Below, in pieces: positions 36,015-48,087 of a DNA stretch of 64,000 bases. This stretch comes from Utricularia gibba (Eukaryota; Streptophyta; Magnoliopsida; Lamiales; Lentibulariaceae). How positions within the stretch are numbered: the first letter of the stretch is position 1; every line of letters starts with the position of its first letter. The notes under the pieces were generated by a model, which saw nothing but the letters and a program-made list of their open reading frames with translations, ran no database searches and was not told where the DNA came from. Made by a program: the position numbers and the translations under genes. Location of the stretch: the NCBI GenBank assembly GCA_002189035.1, contig NEEC01000021.1, positions 1,488,001 through 1,552,000 of the forward strand. Direction: 5' to 3'.

Positions 36015-37550
36015 AAAAACGCAAAGCTCAATAGCTATTCAATTTACTAACTAATTCGTACAATGAAGAATACGAAATTACACAAAACACCCCACGTTTT
36101 TTCCCTCAACACTCATGACCCTTTTAGTAAATTCTTTTTTTTTTTTGGAAAAAAAACATCATATTACAATTAGTTTCATAAAAAAAATCAATTTTTAAAT
36201 GATAAAAACCAAAATTGATTTTCAGTTGCTGTGGAAAAATCAAAGAAAGGTGGCATCATCAAAGAGTGAGCATGGATTGGTGGTACGGAGCTCGGGAACG
36301 GGAAATCAAGAAAAATGAACGTGGGATCAAGACAGTTCTATGTCCCTAACCTTTTGTTCTGAAAATAAATAATAAATAATCAATTTTAAAGAAAAAAATA
36401 CAATTCGCCATCTTATACTTTTATTTGAGGATGATTCTTCCTTCTAGATTCTTAGAATCTACAAGACTATTGAAATTTAAGAATATTTTTGAAGAGTTAA
36501 ATTAGTATGAATGAACAACTAATTTATCATATGCTTTAAAAAATTATATAAGATAAATTATATATGTGATAAGCACTAGTTTGCACAAATACGGTCGTGT
36601 GCAATATTGTTGTACTTTACAAGTTGTGACAATTACCAATTAAATATATATGCAATCCTAAGTGGTACTAATGTCTTTTCTAAATATGATAAACGCTAGT
36701 TAAAATATACTTAGTCGTGTAAATTGTGATAATGTTTTTTTTCACAAGTTATGACAATCACTAATTAGAAGGGAATATATTTAAATAAAGGTAATCTTCT
36801 AATATTATATGAGACGTTTTTCTTTAAAATGAAAATATAAATTATGAGATTTAAGATGTTCGAAATAAATAATATCATGAGTATATCTTGACATATATAT
36901 ATTATTTTATAAAAATATATATATTTCTTAAAAATATTGATTTTTGTATTCTTAAATTGTGTTTGAAGATTGGTCGCTCTCGTAATTGGTGGGCTCAAGA
37001 GGTCCATGTCAAATAAATGCACATAAAACATTTTGCGTACTACATAGTGGGCCGCAGCAGGCCCAGTCGGTAACGAAATTGATACGGTTGGGCCCTAGAG
37101 GACCAGACACCCAATCAGATGTTTTTTTTTTCAAGGACAATAAATATCTTACCAAAAATCTAAATACACACAAGCGCCAAAGGCATAAAAAATCAATTTA
37201 AAAATTATTATTATTAAAACCCACTTTTAACTAGAGGATTAACTACTGAATAAGACGCGAATGCGCATGATTGTCCGGACCACTCCGGCCACTTGCAAGA
37301 ACGCAAGAGAGACAGCCCCAAGGAGACAAGTTAAGGAAACAAGGCAAATGGAATGAAGGTGCGCGGTTGGTTGGAGTTGGACACGTGGGCACCCGGGGGA
37401 GGTCGATATTTCAGATTCCATTAATTCATCCAACACATGGTGCTTCCATGTTAACAAAAAAATTTTAATTTTTTAAAATTGAAGGATTATGAATTAAATT
37501 ATTTTAAGTGGGAAGTAAATTCGTGATTTATTTATTGTGAATTAGGTGGG
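36015..37550. other. AT-rich intergenic region
   Basis: UTR2 3' UTR, then AT-rich non-coding sequence. No gene or repeat family recognised. Confidence 0.45.
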
Positions 37551-37575
37551 GTTGTGAGTTATGAGGGAAGCGTGG

Positions 37576-38026
37576 GTGGGGCCCCACGCCGGGACCGACA
37601 CGCGGACGCGGGCAGCACCCACCACCTATACCGTATCCCTATTCCCTATTGGCTGAGAGTGGGAGTACTGGGGTGTCCTTCTACCCCCTGCGGGCCCCAG
37701 CCTCGGCCTCCTATTCCAAACAAAAACCTTTTTATTTTATTTTATTTTATTTTTTTACTGCTCTTCTCCCGGCCGCGGTTATAAATATATGGGGCCCACC
37801 ACCGCACTTGAGCGACTCTTCCCCCCATCCGCATTAAAAGGTCGTGGGCCCCACTCTTCGCCCCCACCTCCCACGTGGAATCTGAAAAAGGTTGAATTAA
37901 AAAAAGGAAAAAATGATCAATTAATAGTTTGAATATATTAATGCAAATATAATATTAAACAAACTACAGTTTAATATGATTTTTCTGGTGTTAAAAGGGA
38001 AAAAATTATTAAATTGTGGTGGGCCC
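37576..38026. promoter_or_regulatory. Cluster of TCP-type GGNCCCAC / GTGGNCCC sites upstream of the TCP gene
   Basis: The 12-base palindrome GTGGGGCCCCAC lies at 37576-37587, GGGCCCAC at 37792-37799, GTGGGCCCCAC at 37844-37854 and GTGGGCCC at 38019-38026. Class I TCPs prefer GGNCCCAC and class II GTGGNCCC. The sites fall 180-630 bases before the ATG of a class I TCP gene, with a TATA-like TTTATATATACA near 38113. Autoregulation is an inference. Confidence 0.55.
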
Positions 38027-38205
38027 GGGTTAATGGCCAATGACGTAAATAGACCGCCTAACGGCCGTTAGATTTCCTGAGGGGAAAAAGGGGTATTTTT
38101 TGATTTTAATACTATTTATATATACATGATACATGCCATCTATCTGCGCTTCTTCTTCTTCAACAGGAGGCAGAGCTTCGGAGATTTTCCATTTTGGCGG
38201 CTTCC

Positions 38206-39480
38206 ATGGCGTCCGGCAAGGAGTTGGGTACGGATCTTAGTGTGGGCAGCAACAGGGATATCAGGAATCATGAGTCTTATCCACGGCCGTCGTTAATGGC
38301 TGCGCTGGCGCCAGGGGTGTCGTTGAAGGAAGAGAAGCAGGATAGTGGGGAGGAGGATAAAGAAGCACGGCCGCCGCCGCCGACGCAGGTGACGAAAAGG
38401 TCGTCGACGAAGGACCGGCATACGAAGGTCGAGGGGCGTGGTCGGAGGATACGAATGCCGGCGACCTGTGCGGCGAGAGTTTTTCAGTTGACGCGAGAGT
38501 TGGGTCACAAATCCGATGGTGAAACGATCAGATGGTTGCTGGAACAGGCGGAGCCGGCGATAATCGCCGCCACGGGCACCGGGACTGTGCCGGCGATTGC
38601 TATGTCGGTGAACGGGACTCTAAAGGTTCCGACTAGCGCCACCAACTCCGGCGCCGGTGAAGATTTGGGGGATCGTAAACGTAGACGGCCCTCTGGAGTT
38701 GAATTCATTGATGTGAACTCCGCCGCACCCCCAGCGTCGAATTCCCCTGCGACATCTGGTAATAATTTATCCCTTGTGAATTCTAACACCTCCGCCATTA
38801 CTTCCACCACCGCCTCCTCCATTTCTTCCCCATTAATGCCGGTGATTCCACTCACCCCGATGTGGGCAATTCCAACACTGGCATCGAATTCGAACTCATC
38901 ATCCCCAACCTTCCTGATCATCCCACCGAATCAAACAACCCAGGTAGTTACAATTCAGCCCGGCTCCGCCGTGAATGTAACCCCCGTGGTGAACATCTCC
39001 ACCCCCGGCAGGCCAATTTCAGCCTTCGTCGCCACCATGCCACCCGTCACCGGAGGCAGCGTCACCCTCGCTCAACCCATCACTCAAATCAACCTCCAGA
39101 GCACTCCAACCCCCTGTTTCCCAAGTTCCAGTAGAGACAATCTCGCGGCCGGCAGCAGAACTCAGAAATTCAGGACATCACCTTGGAAGTACATGACAAA
39201 CCCAAACTCGCCTTCCATCCTCACTGATCAAGGCAGGCCACAAGAGACGCCGCTGAGGAGAAAAGAAAGTCGCCGGCGGGGGCATTTACGGAAGGGAAAA
39301 AAGGGGTGGGTGGGGGGCCCGGGTAAATGCTGTCGGGGAAGGGCCGGGCCCACATGTGGGTGGAGCAATGGTGTTGTTTTTAGGTTAGGTGGCCCCTCCG
39401 GCGACTTTCCTGGTAGGCCGGGAAGGTGGTCCCCGGAGAAACTGCTTTCATTTCGAAGGAAAGGCGGGGGACCCCCGTGA
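38206..39480 (+). CDS. Class I (PCF) TCP transcription factor, with a probable frame break near the C-terminus
   Basis: TCP factors bind GGNCCCAC-type sites and control cell proliferation. Single exon; ATG 38206. The TCP domain spans about residues 64-120: basic region [60 protein letters not shown], then [19 protein letters not shown], as in TCP9/TCP19/TCP20-like proteins. A Ser/Thr/Pro-rich stretch follows. In the open frame the protein reaches 39480 with an Arg/Gly-rich tail of no family resemblance. In another frame 39153-39227 reads [19 protein letters not shown], like the conserved C-terminal motif of this subfamily, then stops. One extra C near 39149-39150 would join it, giving about 340 aa. 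I think the true stop is 39225-39227. Confidence 0.92.
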   Translation: MASGKELGTDLSVGSNRDIRNHESYPRPSLMAALAPGVSLKEEKQDSGEEDKEARPPPPTQVTKRSSTKDRHTKVEGRGRRIRMPATCAARVFQLTRELGHKSDGETIRWLLEQAEPAIIAATGTGTVPAIAMSVNGTLKVPTSATNSGAGEDLGDRKRRRPSGVEFIDVNSAAPPASNSPATSGNNLSLVNSNTSAITSTTASSISSPLMPVIPLTPMWAIPTLASNSNSSSPTFLIIPPNQTTQVVTIQPGSAVNVTPVVNISTPGRPISAFVATMPPVTGGSVTLAQPITQINLQSTPTPCFPSSSRDNLAAGSRTQKFRTSPWKYMTNPNSPSILTDQGRPQETPLRRKESRRRGHLRKGKKGWVGGPGKCCRGRAGPTCGWSNGVVFRLGGPSGDFPGRPGRWSPEKLLSFRRKGGGPP

Positions 39481-40524
39481 AGTTGCCGCTTGTCGGGCTC
39501 CGTCGCCGTGCCGTGCCCACTCCACTGCTGATCCGAGATGGCCCTGGCCCCACCTTCAACAACTCTTTCCTCTCATCTCACCGCCCGGCTGCGCCTGCCT
39601 GAACACCAAGACACAGATGACCGGTAACCCATCCCTGTCCTAATTCCACAGTTCATCTGAACACCCACCAGCAGTTTCAGTTTCAGCTTCAGCTTCAGCT
39701 TCAGCTTCCTCCTCCTCCCCGCAGGGAAGCCTGAGGTACTTCACTTCACCGGAACTATGCTCTGCGAGTGGATGGGGCAGAGGCAGAGGCAGAGGGGTTT
39801 GGGGTAGGCGGGGACCGGCGGTAGGTGGGCGCGGCGCAGTACGAAACGTGGGCGCCCCGGGGCCTCTCCCCTTCTCGCCCAGTTCGGTATCTCATCAATC
39901 AGCTCCGGTCGTAGGTTCCCTCCCGTACAATTTTAATGTGTCTACTATATCTCTACTCATCCAAATCAACACAACACTACATGGATTACCTTTCTTCAAC
40001 ATTTTCCATGATCACTACCTAATTTTACCTCCAAAAAGTTTAATTTATCTGTTTCGAACATTCAATCTTCATAATTTTTACGTTTTCCCCAACTTTGATA
40101 AGAAAATTCCCACATGATCACCCATCTTGAAATTATCCCAGATTAAACACGTTTAATTTTAGAGTTACTATTAAGAATTTTTCATCGTACTCGAAAAAAT
40201 CGTATAAGGTGATTCGCAAGCATTCCTTCGGGTGGGCCTTACATATCTCGATCAACTAATAGGTTTTATTATTAAAGATGAACAACTTGTGTTCTAAATG
40301 ATTAGAAATATTTCTTATTTACAAGAATCGTTTTTGGAAAAATTATACGTAGTATTTGGATTTGGTAGTTGAATTATGTTATGGGGCTTTGGAATGGTGG
40401 GCTCCACTTGATGAGTGTGACTTTAAATTTTGTTGGATTTAAATAATTAAAAGTCAAAAAAAGCTGAATAAGTGCGAGTTGAAATGTTCCAAATTATCAA
40501 CTACGAGTACGACTGCCGGGAAAT
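39228..40524. other. Probable TCP 3' UTR and intergenic DNA
   Basis: 39.24-39.9 kb is GC-rich with G-runs and low-complexity repeats, including TTCAGC hexamers at 39675-39709 and GCAGAG repeats near 39778. 39.93-40.5 kb is AT-rich. No gene recognised. Confidence 0.45.
39675..39709. repeat. Hexamer repeat (YTTCAG)n
   Basis: Six near-identical TTTCAG/CTTCAG units in tandem in the region after the TCP gene. Confidence 0.85.
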
Positions 40525-42323
40525 TCAAAGAGTCCACCCTTGTAGGAAGTTTCCATCAGCGCCGCCGCCGCCGATGCTCGCCGGAGCAGATGGCCCTTCC
40601 CCATTGTCGTACTGATTGTGATCATACCTTCATGAAAACAGAAAATGAATAAAGACTTTCATTTCCATGTGATTTTCGACATTCTTCAAGCAGCAGAAAT
40701 TCCGTGTATCCCTCACCCTATTTGTAGCAACGGCTCCCGTGGATTTGGCGGCGGAGCGAGTAGAGAAAAACCAGAGGTTGCAGCCGGTTCGCCGGAGCTC
40801 CACGGGCACGGTAGACATCTGAGGGCATGCCCCTCTGCTTCAAGCTGCTTAGAGACTTAATGCATCAGTGATTTTGATAGTTGAAATTAAAACACGGATT
40901 TTCGCTTTTGACTGAATGGAGTATGTTCACCGTTGACAGTTCAAGGGATACTCTGATTTTGAGCTGCTTGTTCATGTCACCGAGCTGGCGTTCCTTCACA
41001 AGAAGGAAACACTAAATTTTCATCACTTGAATGCTACCATTTTCATGTCACCATTACCTTTCTTCGAAGCTCTTCCATCTGCTCCGTCATGATCTGAGTC
41101 TGTAGTCGGACATATGAGTCAGGAAAAGAACAGATTTTATGTAAGAAAAGCATTCCATTAATGCCCTGGTTACAATGGAGCATGGTGTAGCAGCAGTACC
41201 TTTCTTTGGCGAGCTTGAGCTAGCGAACCTTCCAGTTGCTTCTCAAGATTATGCAGCTCTTTGATGCTCAAAGGGCCAAGATCCTCTCCCAGCAAATGCC
41301 TGTAGTGAATTAGTTAGCAAGAATGGAGAAAAAATTTTCTCTGATCTTCGATGCAAAGAGCAATGGTGTGGGGGGTTGCCTTTGTGCTCTTTGTAGTGAT
41401 TCATACTTCGCTCTCAGTTTGGAAACTTCTTGGTACCAACTCTGAGGTCAAGAGATGCGTCATTTTGTGCTGTGTTATATACATTTGTGTTAAGGAATTT
41501 TCTTGGGAATCAAAACCTGTGTTTCATTGGGAGCAACTGACTCAGAAGGATTGAAGCTGCATCTCTGGTAGCGTTCTAGTGTTTGCACTATGCTGCAGGA
41601 ACAACACAGCTTTCACTTTTATTATCAAATGATCATAATCGATTGGAATGGCCTTTATCAGACTGTAAAAACCACCAAATGGTGCACCAGGTCCCAAATA
41701 AGAAGATCAGGTTGTTGTATGGAAGATGAAGATGGAGAAGAACCCACAAAGAGATTGGCAGCTTCACAAATATGGAGTAGCAACAGATGCTTTGCAGTTT
41801 CCACAGTAGCAAGAAGTGGTAAATGACAACTTAAGTTTTGAATCAAGATTCGAACTTTACAGGAACCAGTAGAGATAACCAACTTTTTTGAATCTAGATG
41901 CAAAATTTACAGGAACCTGTAGACATAATCCACTTTTTCTATGTTTTCTAGATTCTCGGAAAAACCAACAGATAGATCGGAGACCAGAAGACAAAAAAGC
42001 TGCATTCTTATGGGCACTAGACAAAAACCCTAGGAAAAACTTCATAACCCTGAATACAAAAAGGTGATCAGAAAAACGTGTCGATATCCTATTGGGTAAT
42101 GATGATCCGAAAAAGGCTCCTTGATCTTGTGAACAACATACCTCGTGCTTCCAAATTCATAAAGCTTTCCTCTGCTGGAGAAGATGATGAGAGCAACTTC
42201 AGCGTCACAAAGAACAGAAAGCTCATAAGCCTTCTTGAGCAGCCCATTTCTTCTCTTGGAGAAGGTGACTTGTCTGTTGATCTTGTTTTCGATTCTCTTC
42301 AGCTCAACTCTTCCTCTACCCAT
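40525..42323 (-). CDS. AGL6: AGL6-like MIKC MADS-box transcription factor
   Basis: AGL6-clade proteins act with SEPALLATA-type partners in floral organ and meristem identity. Eight exons, minus strand: 42142-42323 (182), 41517-41592 (76), 41380-41441 (62), 41200-41299 (100), 41058-41099 (42), 40952-40993 (42), 40717-40844 (128), 40525-40627 (103); 244 aa. The 62/100/42/42 exon series is the standard MIKC pattern. MADS domain [20 protein letters not shown] to [15 protein letters not shown] domain [16 protein letters not shown] domain [78 protein letters not shown]. The [11 protein letters not shown] and ARQRKTQ strings point to AGL6 over SEP. The C-terminus has [18 protein letters not shown] and ends NFLQGWTL, a variant of the AGL6 motif. 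The intron between exons 3 and 4 has a GC donor. Confidence 0.95.
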
Positions 42324-42363
42324 CAGCTCTCTCTTTCTCTCTCTCCCTCTCTCGCTCTCTGTG
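42324..42363. repeat. CT-rich leader of the AGL6-like gene
   Basis: A CTCTCT tract (GAGA on the transcribed sense) lies immediately upstream of the AGL6-like ATG, in the 5' UTR. GA/CT leaders are common in plant regulatory genes. Confidence 0.85.
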
Positions 42364-43780
42364 GGTGTTTGTGTACACTATGGTCCTTATGTAAGGAGAT
42401 GAACAGATGGGAATCGTCGAAATTCTTTGTTTCCCATTATGTGTCTGCTGATATATTGCTTCACGGTTCTTCTTCCTGGTACAAAATGGAAATCCCAGAA
42501 GCCTTTATGATTCGTCTTGATTAAAATAATTACAACCTTTTTCAAAACATAGTACTGAATTTTGGGTAACTTGGAATGCTACTAGTCAACAGAAGCCACT
42601 GCTCCTGCAGTGAGCCGATGACTATTGCAAACCCGGCTTCATACCACAAACGAATGAGTTGAATTCAACTCACCATCTTGCAGCTATTACAAAGCGGACC
42701 TCACCTTCCATTGTGGGTTGTAGTTCTCAACAATTTAAAGTAGCAGACAACAGCAGAGAATGGAATGCATTTTATGTGTAGTTTCAAAACTTGCATCAGA
42801 TAGCAGTTATTTTACCTTTATATGTTATGCAAAATGACCAAAAGAAACTTTACCCCATCAAGGCAAAAGGTAATTCTTCGAGGAGGACCATAGAAACTCT
42901 TATCTGCCGCTCAGTGTGTGGTACCACAAGCAGCTCCAAATAGAAAACAAAACAACCTCCAGCCCTAGAAATGCTTAGGGCCATAACTTTCGACCTAAAC
43001 ACTCAACAAGAAGAATTTCATTAATGTCTGTCAGCATTATCCCCCCACATGGTTCTCAGTTTCAGATCCAAAAATAACCATCACATTGAAAAATGAAACT
43101 AGTTAGTAGTAAGTATGTTAGTCTACACTTTGCTTCGTTTATTGATTTAGGTTTTTCTCATCAGATCATGAAGTTTTGCACAGTTCGAATTCCCTTGCAG
43201 TGTAGATGACATTATTGGTGTGCATGTGGTAGAGTGGCGTGGTGGTTGAAGGCGATCTCCATAAGGAAAAGAAATGAAGTGTGTGTGTGGGCAATGTAAT
43301 TGCTCGTAGCCTATTTATGGGGAAGCTCTCTTTGTCAAGGCTCTTCCAACTGGAAAAGAATGGAGTCCTTGGTTGCCAACATGTACTCTCGTGACTGTTG
43401 CTGGGGGACCATCAATTATTGCATTTTTATTTATTTTACCACAACAGTCAATGCTCTCTTGTCTGCTTTCTTACAATTCTGCTGCACTCTCATGGCTCTT
43501 TTGAAATAATGCCTCAGACGGCTTCATTATTGAGTGGTGTAATTGTGGTGCTTGAAAAGTGAGTGCTGGGGATGCCAATGCATCTCATGCACCATTTCAT
43601 GAGATTCTGCAGATGATGCTGGTTTAGTCCTCGCTCATGGAGAAGAAGGGAGAGGCTGAAGGTGTCATGAACCACAGAAAACATTTGTAATAACTGAAGC
43701 ACCATTTCATGCATCAGAAAGTGGCATGCACTCAGACTGGAGTGTAGAATCAGACAAGGTTCTAGGCATGAGCTATCTAT
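42364..43780. other. AGL6-like promoter region and unassigned DNA
   Basis: A palindrome-like CCTTATGTAAGG lies about 60 bases upstream of the ATG. The rest is non-coding by eye; short frames (for example 43514-43714, minus) have no recognisable sequence. Confidence 0.4.
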
Positions 43781-43799
43781 ATCACTCTTGCAAGGCTAC

Positions 43800-45900
43800 T
43801 TGGCTCAAACAGGGTGAGGCAAGGACTAAGATCATGCTGCACGTTCCCAACTCTTCACGCAGCACCCGAACAGAGTGCTTTTTTGCAGCTCATGTTGGGA
43901 TGACCCAAATGGATCCTCGATGAGATCAAGTGGCGGTCATTTCCAGTCCTTTGAGACTACTCGTTGTCATGCTTTCCACCTTTTAAAATGTCTACGATCA
44001 GTGCTTTTCAGAGCACAAAGACCCGACCCTGTTGGTTATCATGGCAATAAGCTCAGTAGTGAAAAACTGCCCACACTAGACGTGAAAGCATTTCCTGATT
44101 CTCAACGCTTCACCAGTAGAATAAGGGCTCTCCATTTCCTGTCAGAAAGGCCAGAGAGAATGCATAGTTAGCAACATCTCCAAGGCAAAGGGAAGAACAT
44201 CGAACCCGAAAAAGAAATGCTGATTCATGAACTACGCACAGTTAAGTCAAGTTAAGTTGTCATGTGACCGCAGACAAGGAAGAATAGGGGCCTTCTCTGT
44301 TGTGACAAATGGATGGACATCAACACATACCTGAAGGAGAAACAAGCACGCGATAATGGAATATAGGCACGCAAAGACCAGAGGCACGAGGAATAATATT
44401 TGAAAGGAAACTCACGCATAGGTTGAAAGTGTGCAACCCGTGATTTGGCCCACTGCTTCATAATGAAGGTAAACTGCCGCAGTCTGTCATCAGTTCGCAT
44501 GCTATCTCTCAGCAGCCTGGGGTTCGCTGGATCCTTGAGCTTGACTGTTGGAACCCTGTTCCTTGAAAATGAAAAAGTGAAAGTATCTAAGCGCGTTTAG
44601 CCAGCAAAAACTTGAAGATCCTATGGATGACGATAATGTGTCATACTGATGAGATTCTGAAATGCTTTATCTGCACGTCCTGAAGAGTGCCAGCCTCAAA
44701 TAATACTGCTAGCTTAAGCAGCACCTTAGTTCCATCAGTGTTCCCAAGTTCCATAGCTAGGCAAACACCAATATCACTTTTCGGAAATCAGAATGAGGTG
44801 GCACATGATCCATCCATAGACATCCAGTCGAGCATCAGGCCACTCTTTTAAACAAGCTCCTCTAATGTTCCAAGCAGTTTATTCTGCTTCATCTCTTCTT
44901 CTTCAGCATGACTTGATGACGCACATACTTCCAAAAAAAGGAGCATCCAACCTATAAATGTCACTTCGGCACCGTATATGGCTCTTCATATGTCTCATCC
45001 TCCGACTCATTATCCACTGTCCTCTCTTGTCGGATCGATAATCCTAAATAAAAAGCAAGTCTGTGAAATCAGAGCACAGAATCTTGGAATCTTCCTTAAC
45101 AAAACTATCCACTTACGTAAATATAAACCACGAAGAAAGGAAGAAGACGCGATCTTCAAACACGCAAGCTAAAAGGGTCATCTCATCACGATGGTGATTC
45201 TCGTTTCAAGCTTTCCCACAGATTCATCTCCAACTTCAAGAACTTCGGCAAATTGACCAGGAAAACCACCATTCAACCCAAATCCTATATTAGCCTCATC
45301 CTGCATACCATTTCTAAATTCTTCACCATTTAAAGCAGTTTAACTGCGTCATCATCATCGAGGAAAATTGTCCCAACCCGCTCCACCTTATTTTGGTTCG
45401 ATGAACCAGGGTATTCTCTCCTTTCCATCCGTCCTATGATTACTTGTACATGAAGATGCTCATCCACTTTCTGACCAGGATTTCGCCGCCAGCAACTTTA
45501 TTCTCTGCTGCCACACTCCTTGAAGTGGTAGAGAATCCAGAAGCAGGCTGCAATACTGCACCATGACTTCCATTAACCTCTGTTTTCTGTCGTTCACAGT
45601 TATCGTATCACCCGCTTGATCGAAAACAATCGCATTAGCTCGACTCTCATTAACACCAACAGTCTTCCCATTGAACCGCGTATCCCCATTCCTGAAATCC
45701 GATCAATAACAACAGCATTATCGATAGTGCTTCCCAAAAGTTCGGGATTCTATCATCCCCAGTATCCCTTTCCAATACATTCCGGTTTAGAAAGACCCAA
45801 AGACTAGACTTTGCTGAACTTCACGACTTACACTCGACCATGGGCTATCACCCGCTAACCTTCCGTTTCTACTAGCGGCGACCAATCAAGCGTGATCATT
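43800..45900 (-). pseudogene. Decayed URT1-like terminal uridylyltransferase gene
   Basis: Minus-strand fragments follow the order of plant terminal RNA uridylyltransferases: an acidic N-terminal region (about 45850-45180), AEEEEMKQNKLLGTLEELV, KEWPDARLDVYG, FPKSDIGVCLAMELGN (nucleotidyltransferase Asp region), LKLAVLFEAGTLQDVQ, RVPTVKLKDPANPRLLRDS, RLRQFTFIMKQWAKSR, YVLMSIHLSQQRR, GNDRHLIS, IEDPFGSSQHE and RVLREE. URT1-type enzymes add uridines to deadenylated mRNAs. Several lesions separate the pieces: an in-frame TGA replaces the codon before FPKSD, a 4-base repeat (TGGA) shifts frame after DVYG, and the IEDPF motif is out of frame with HLIS. These are not all homopolymer changes, so decay is real. 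The substrate-binding domain is incomplete. Boundaries are approximate. Confidence 0.75.
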
Positions 45901-46792
45901 AACGTCACCGGATGAGTGGCTAATTTGATCAACTCTCAAGCAGATATCGGGGTTGAAATTAGAACTCCGCTTAAGCTAGTGGCCTGAAACAAGAGGCGTA
46001 GTAGATCTACAACCGTGATTCCACCCTCCGGCGTTAAAGCACCGTGCTTTACTGAGATTCCGGAAGCAACCGTCGCGTTCCCAAAATAAAGAAGGGGCAG
46101 GAGTTTGGGCCTAGGCCCGGCCGTTAATATTTTAATATAAAAAGTCGGTAATCCAATAAAATAATAATAAACTAAACATGAAAAATGATGTAATTCTTGC
46201 ACGGGGAGAAGAGGATTAATTAGGCATAATCGCAATTCCGTATTCGATTACCATTGCATGATTTATCCCCCCCACAAGACGTCATATTCCTTTCCCCTTC
46301 CGTCATCGGTGGGCCCCAATTAAACTGCCTCATTTTTAAAATAAACTAATATTTTTTTGTCATTAATGTTTTTCATATTATCTTCTCAAATATTGTGTAA
46401 AAAAAATGAAAATACTCGCAAGCGTGGCCGACCGTGGAACACTAACCAGCCTTACCCTCCCACGTGCCACAAGTTAACCATGGTTACCACCCTGCGGACC
46501 CCACCCCGGCCCAACTTCCCAAATACGCTTCTAGATTCTTCCATTCCTTGCTAAAGGATAGTCTAAAAAATCCTTTAATTTGAATTTGTTTATAAAATAA
46601 TTATATAACATTATAAAAATTATTCTCTACGGTAAATTTTATTAATATATTATTATTTTTTAAATTTTAGTTATTTCGAAATTTAAAATTTTTTTATAAT
46701 AGGAGGAGGCAATAGCGATGCTGCGACTTCCTTCCCTCTTCCCTTCTGTGCATTTTCTCCCCAAATATCTGTGCACAGATACAATTCCGACA
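45901..46792. other. Intergenic, upstream of the FLA gene
   Basis: AT-rich with no supported gene. A GTGGGCCCC motif lies near 46309 and a CCACGTGCC G-box-like motif near 46460. 46.56-46.7 kb is very AT-rich. An in-frame ATG at 46718 could extend the FLA protein but precedes no signal peptide. Confidence 0.4.
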
Positions 46793-48087
46793 ATGGCCGG
46801 CGGCGCCGTCGCACTCTCTCTGGCCGTGCTCGCGATCCTCGCCGCCGTCGCGGTGGCCTCCAACATTACGGAGATCCTGGACGCCCACCCGGAGTACAGC
46901 GACTTCAACAGCCTACTCTCTCAAACAAAACTCGCCGACGAAATCAACAGCCGGGAGCCGGTAACCGTCCTCGCTCTTACCAACGCCCAGCTCTCCTCCA
47001 TTACTGGAAAGTATCCTCTCAGCGTTGTGAAGAACATCCTGGCCCTGCACGTGTTGCTTGACTACTTTGACGCCACTAAGCTCCACAAGATCTCCGAGGG
47101 CTCCGTCCTCTCCACAACCCTCTACCAGACCACCGGGAACGCGGAGGGGAACATTGGATTCGTCAACATTACCGATCTGCGCGGCGGTAAAGTTGGATTT
47201 GGATCTGGCGTACCCGGTTCGCCGTTAGATTCGATGTTCACGAAGTCTGTGCAGCAAGTGCCGTACAACATTTCTGTTCTTGAGGTGAGTAAAGCGATTG
47301 TGCCATCCGCCGTGCTCACGGCGCCGGCGCCGTCGGCTTCTGATGTTAACATCACGGGGTTGTTAGAGAAAGCCGGGTGCAAGACGTTCGCTGCTTTGAT
47401 TGTTTCCACCGGAGTTCTTAAAGTTTACCAGTCCGCCGTAGACAACGGGCTGACCATTTTTGCGCCGAACGATGAAGCATTTAAGGCGGCGGGAGTTCCG
47501 GATCTGGTTAAGCTTTCAAATGCCGATGTGGTTTCGATTCTACAGTATCACGCTCTCGCTAGTTACATCCCTATTGGGACTCTGAAACAGACCAAGGGAA
47601 AAATCAGTACCCTAGCCACCAACGGCGCCGCAAAGTACGATCTCGGCGTTACCACTGCCGGCGACTCCGTAACGCTCGACACCGGCGTGGACACTTCCCG
47701 CGTCGCATCCACTGTTCTGGACACCACACCCCTCTGCATTTACACCGTCGATAATCTCCTCCTTCCGGTGGAGCTTTTCGGTACGGCCCCGTCTCCTGCT
47801 CCTGCCCTCTCCCCCGACTCCTCCCCTTCTCCAGCCCCAACAGCCGAGGCCCCCGCTCCGGAATCGGCATCTGCTCCGTCGACAGAAACTGCCGCCGCGC
47901 CTTCTCCGTTCGCCTCCCGCCGGCGCCTGCAGTGGCTTCTCCAGGTTCCTCGCCGTCAGAAGCCCCGGCCGCTGATTCTCAGAACAGCACCTCGGACCAC
48001 TCCGCCGGCGCGGCGGAAACTCCGTCATTGATGAAGATGGCGATTGCGGTTTCGTTGTCGATGCTGGTCACCGTGGTGTTGTCCTAA
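46793..48087 (+). CDS. Fasciclin-like arabinogalactan protein (two FAS1 domains), with a probable frame break
   Basis: FLAs are GPI-anchored cell-surface glycoproteins linked to cell-wall and adhesion functions. ATG 46793 begins a signal peptide ([20 protein letters not shown]). FAS1 domain 1: [64 protein letters not shown] Pro/Ala/Ser linker follows, then FAS1 domain 2: [60 protein letters not shown]. Then an arabinogalactan region ([19 protein letters not shown]). As read, the frame stops at 48031 with an Arg-rich end. In another frame the sequence continues Pro/Ala/Ser-rich and ends in a hydrophobic GPI-signal tail ([18 protein letters not shown], stop 48085-48087). One extra C at 47916-47918 joins them, about 431 aa. 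It resembles FLA1/2/8/10. Confidence 0.92.

Noticed and set aside
39228-39480. Arg/Gly-rich C-terminal extension of the TCP protein
   Set aside because: The conserved C-terminal motif and its stop lie in another frame just upstream, so this part is likely out-of-frame 3' UTR.
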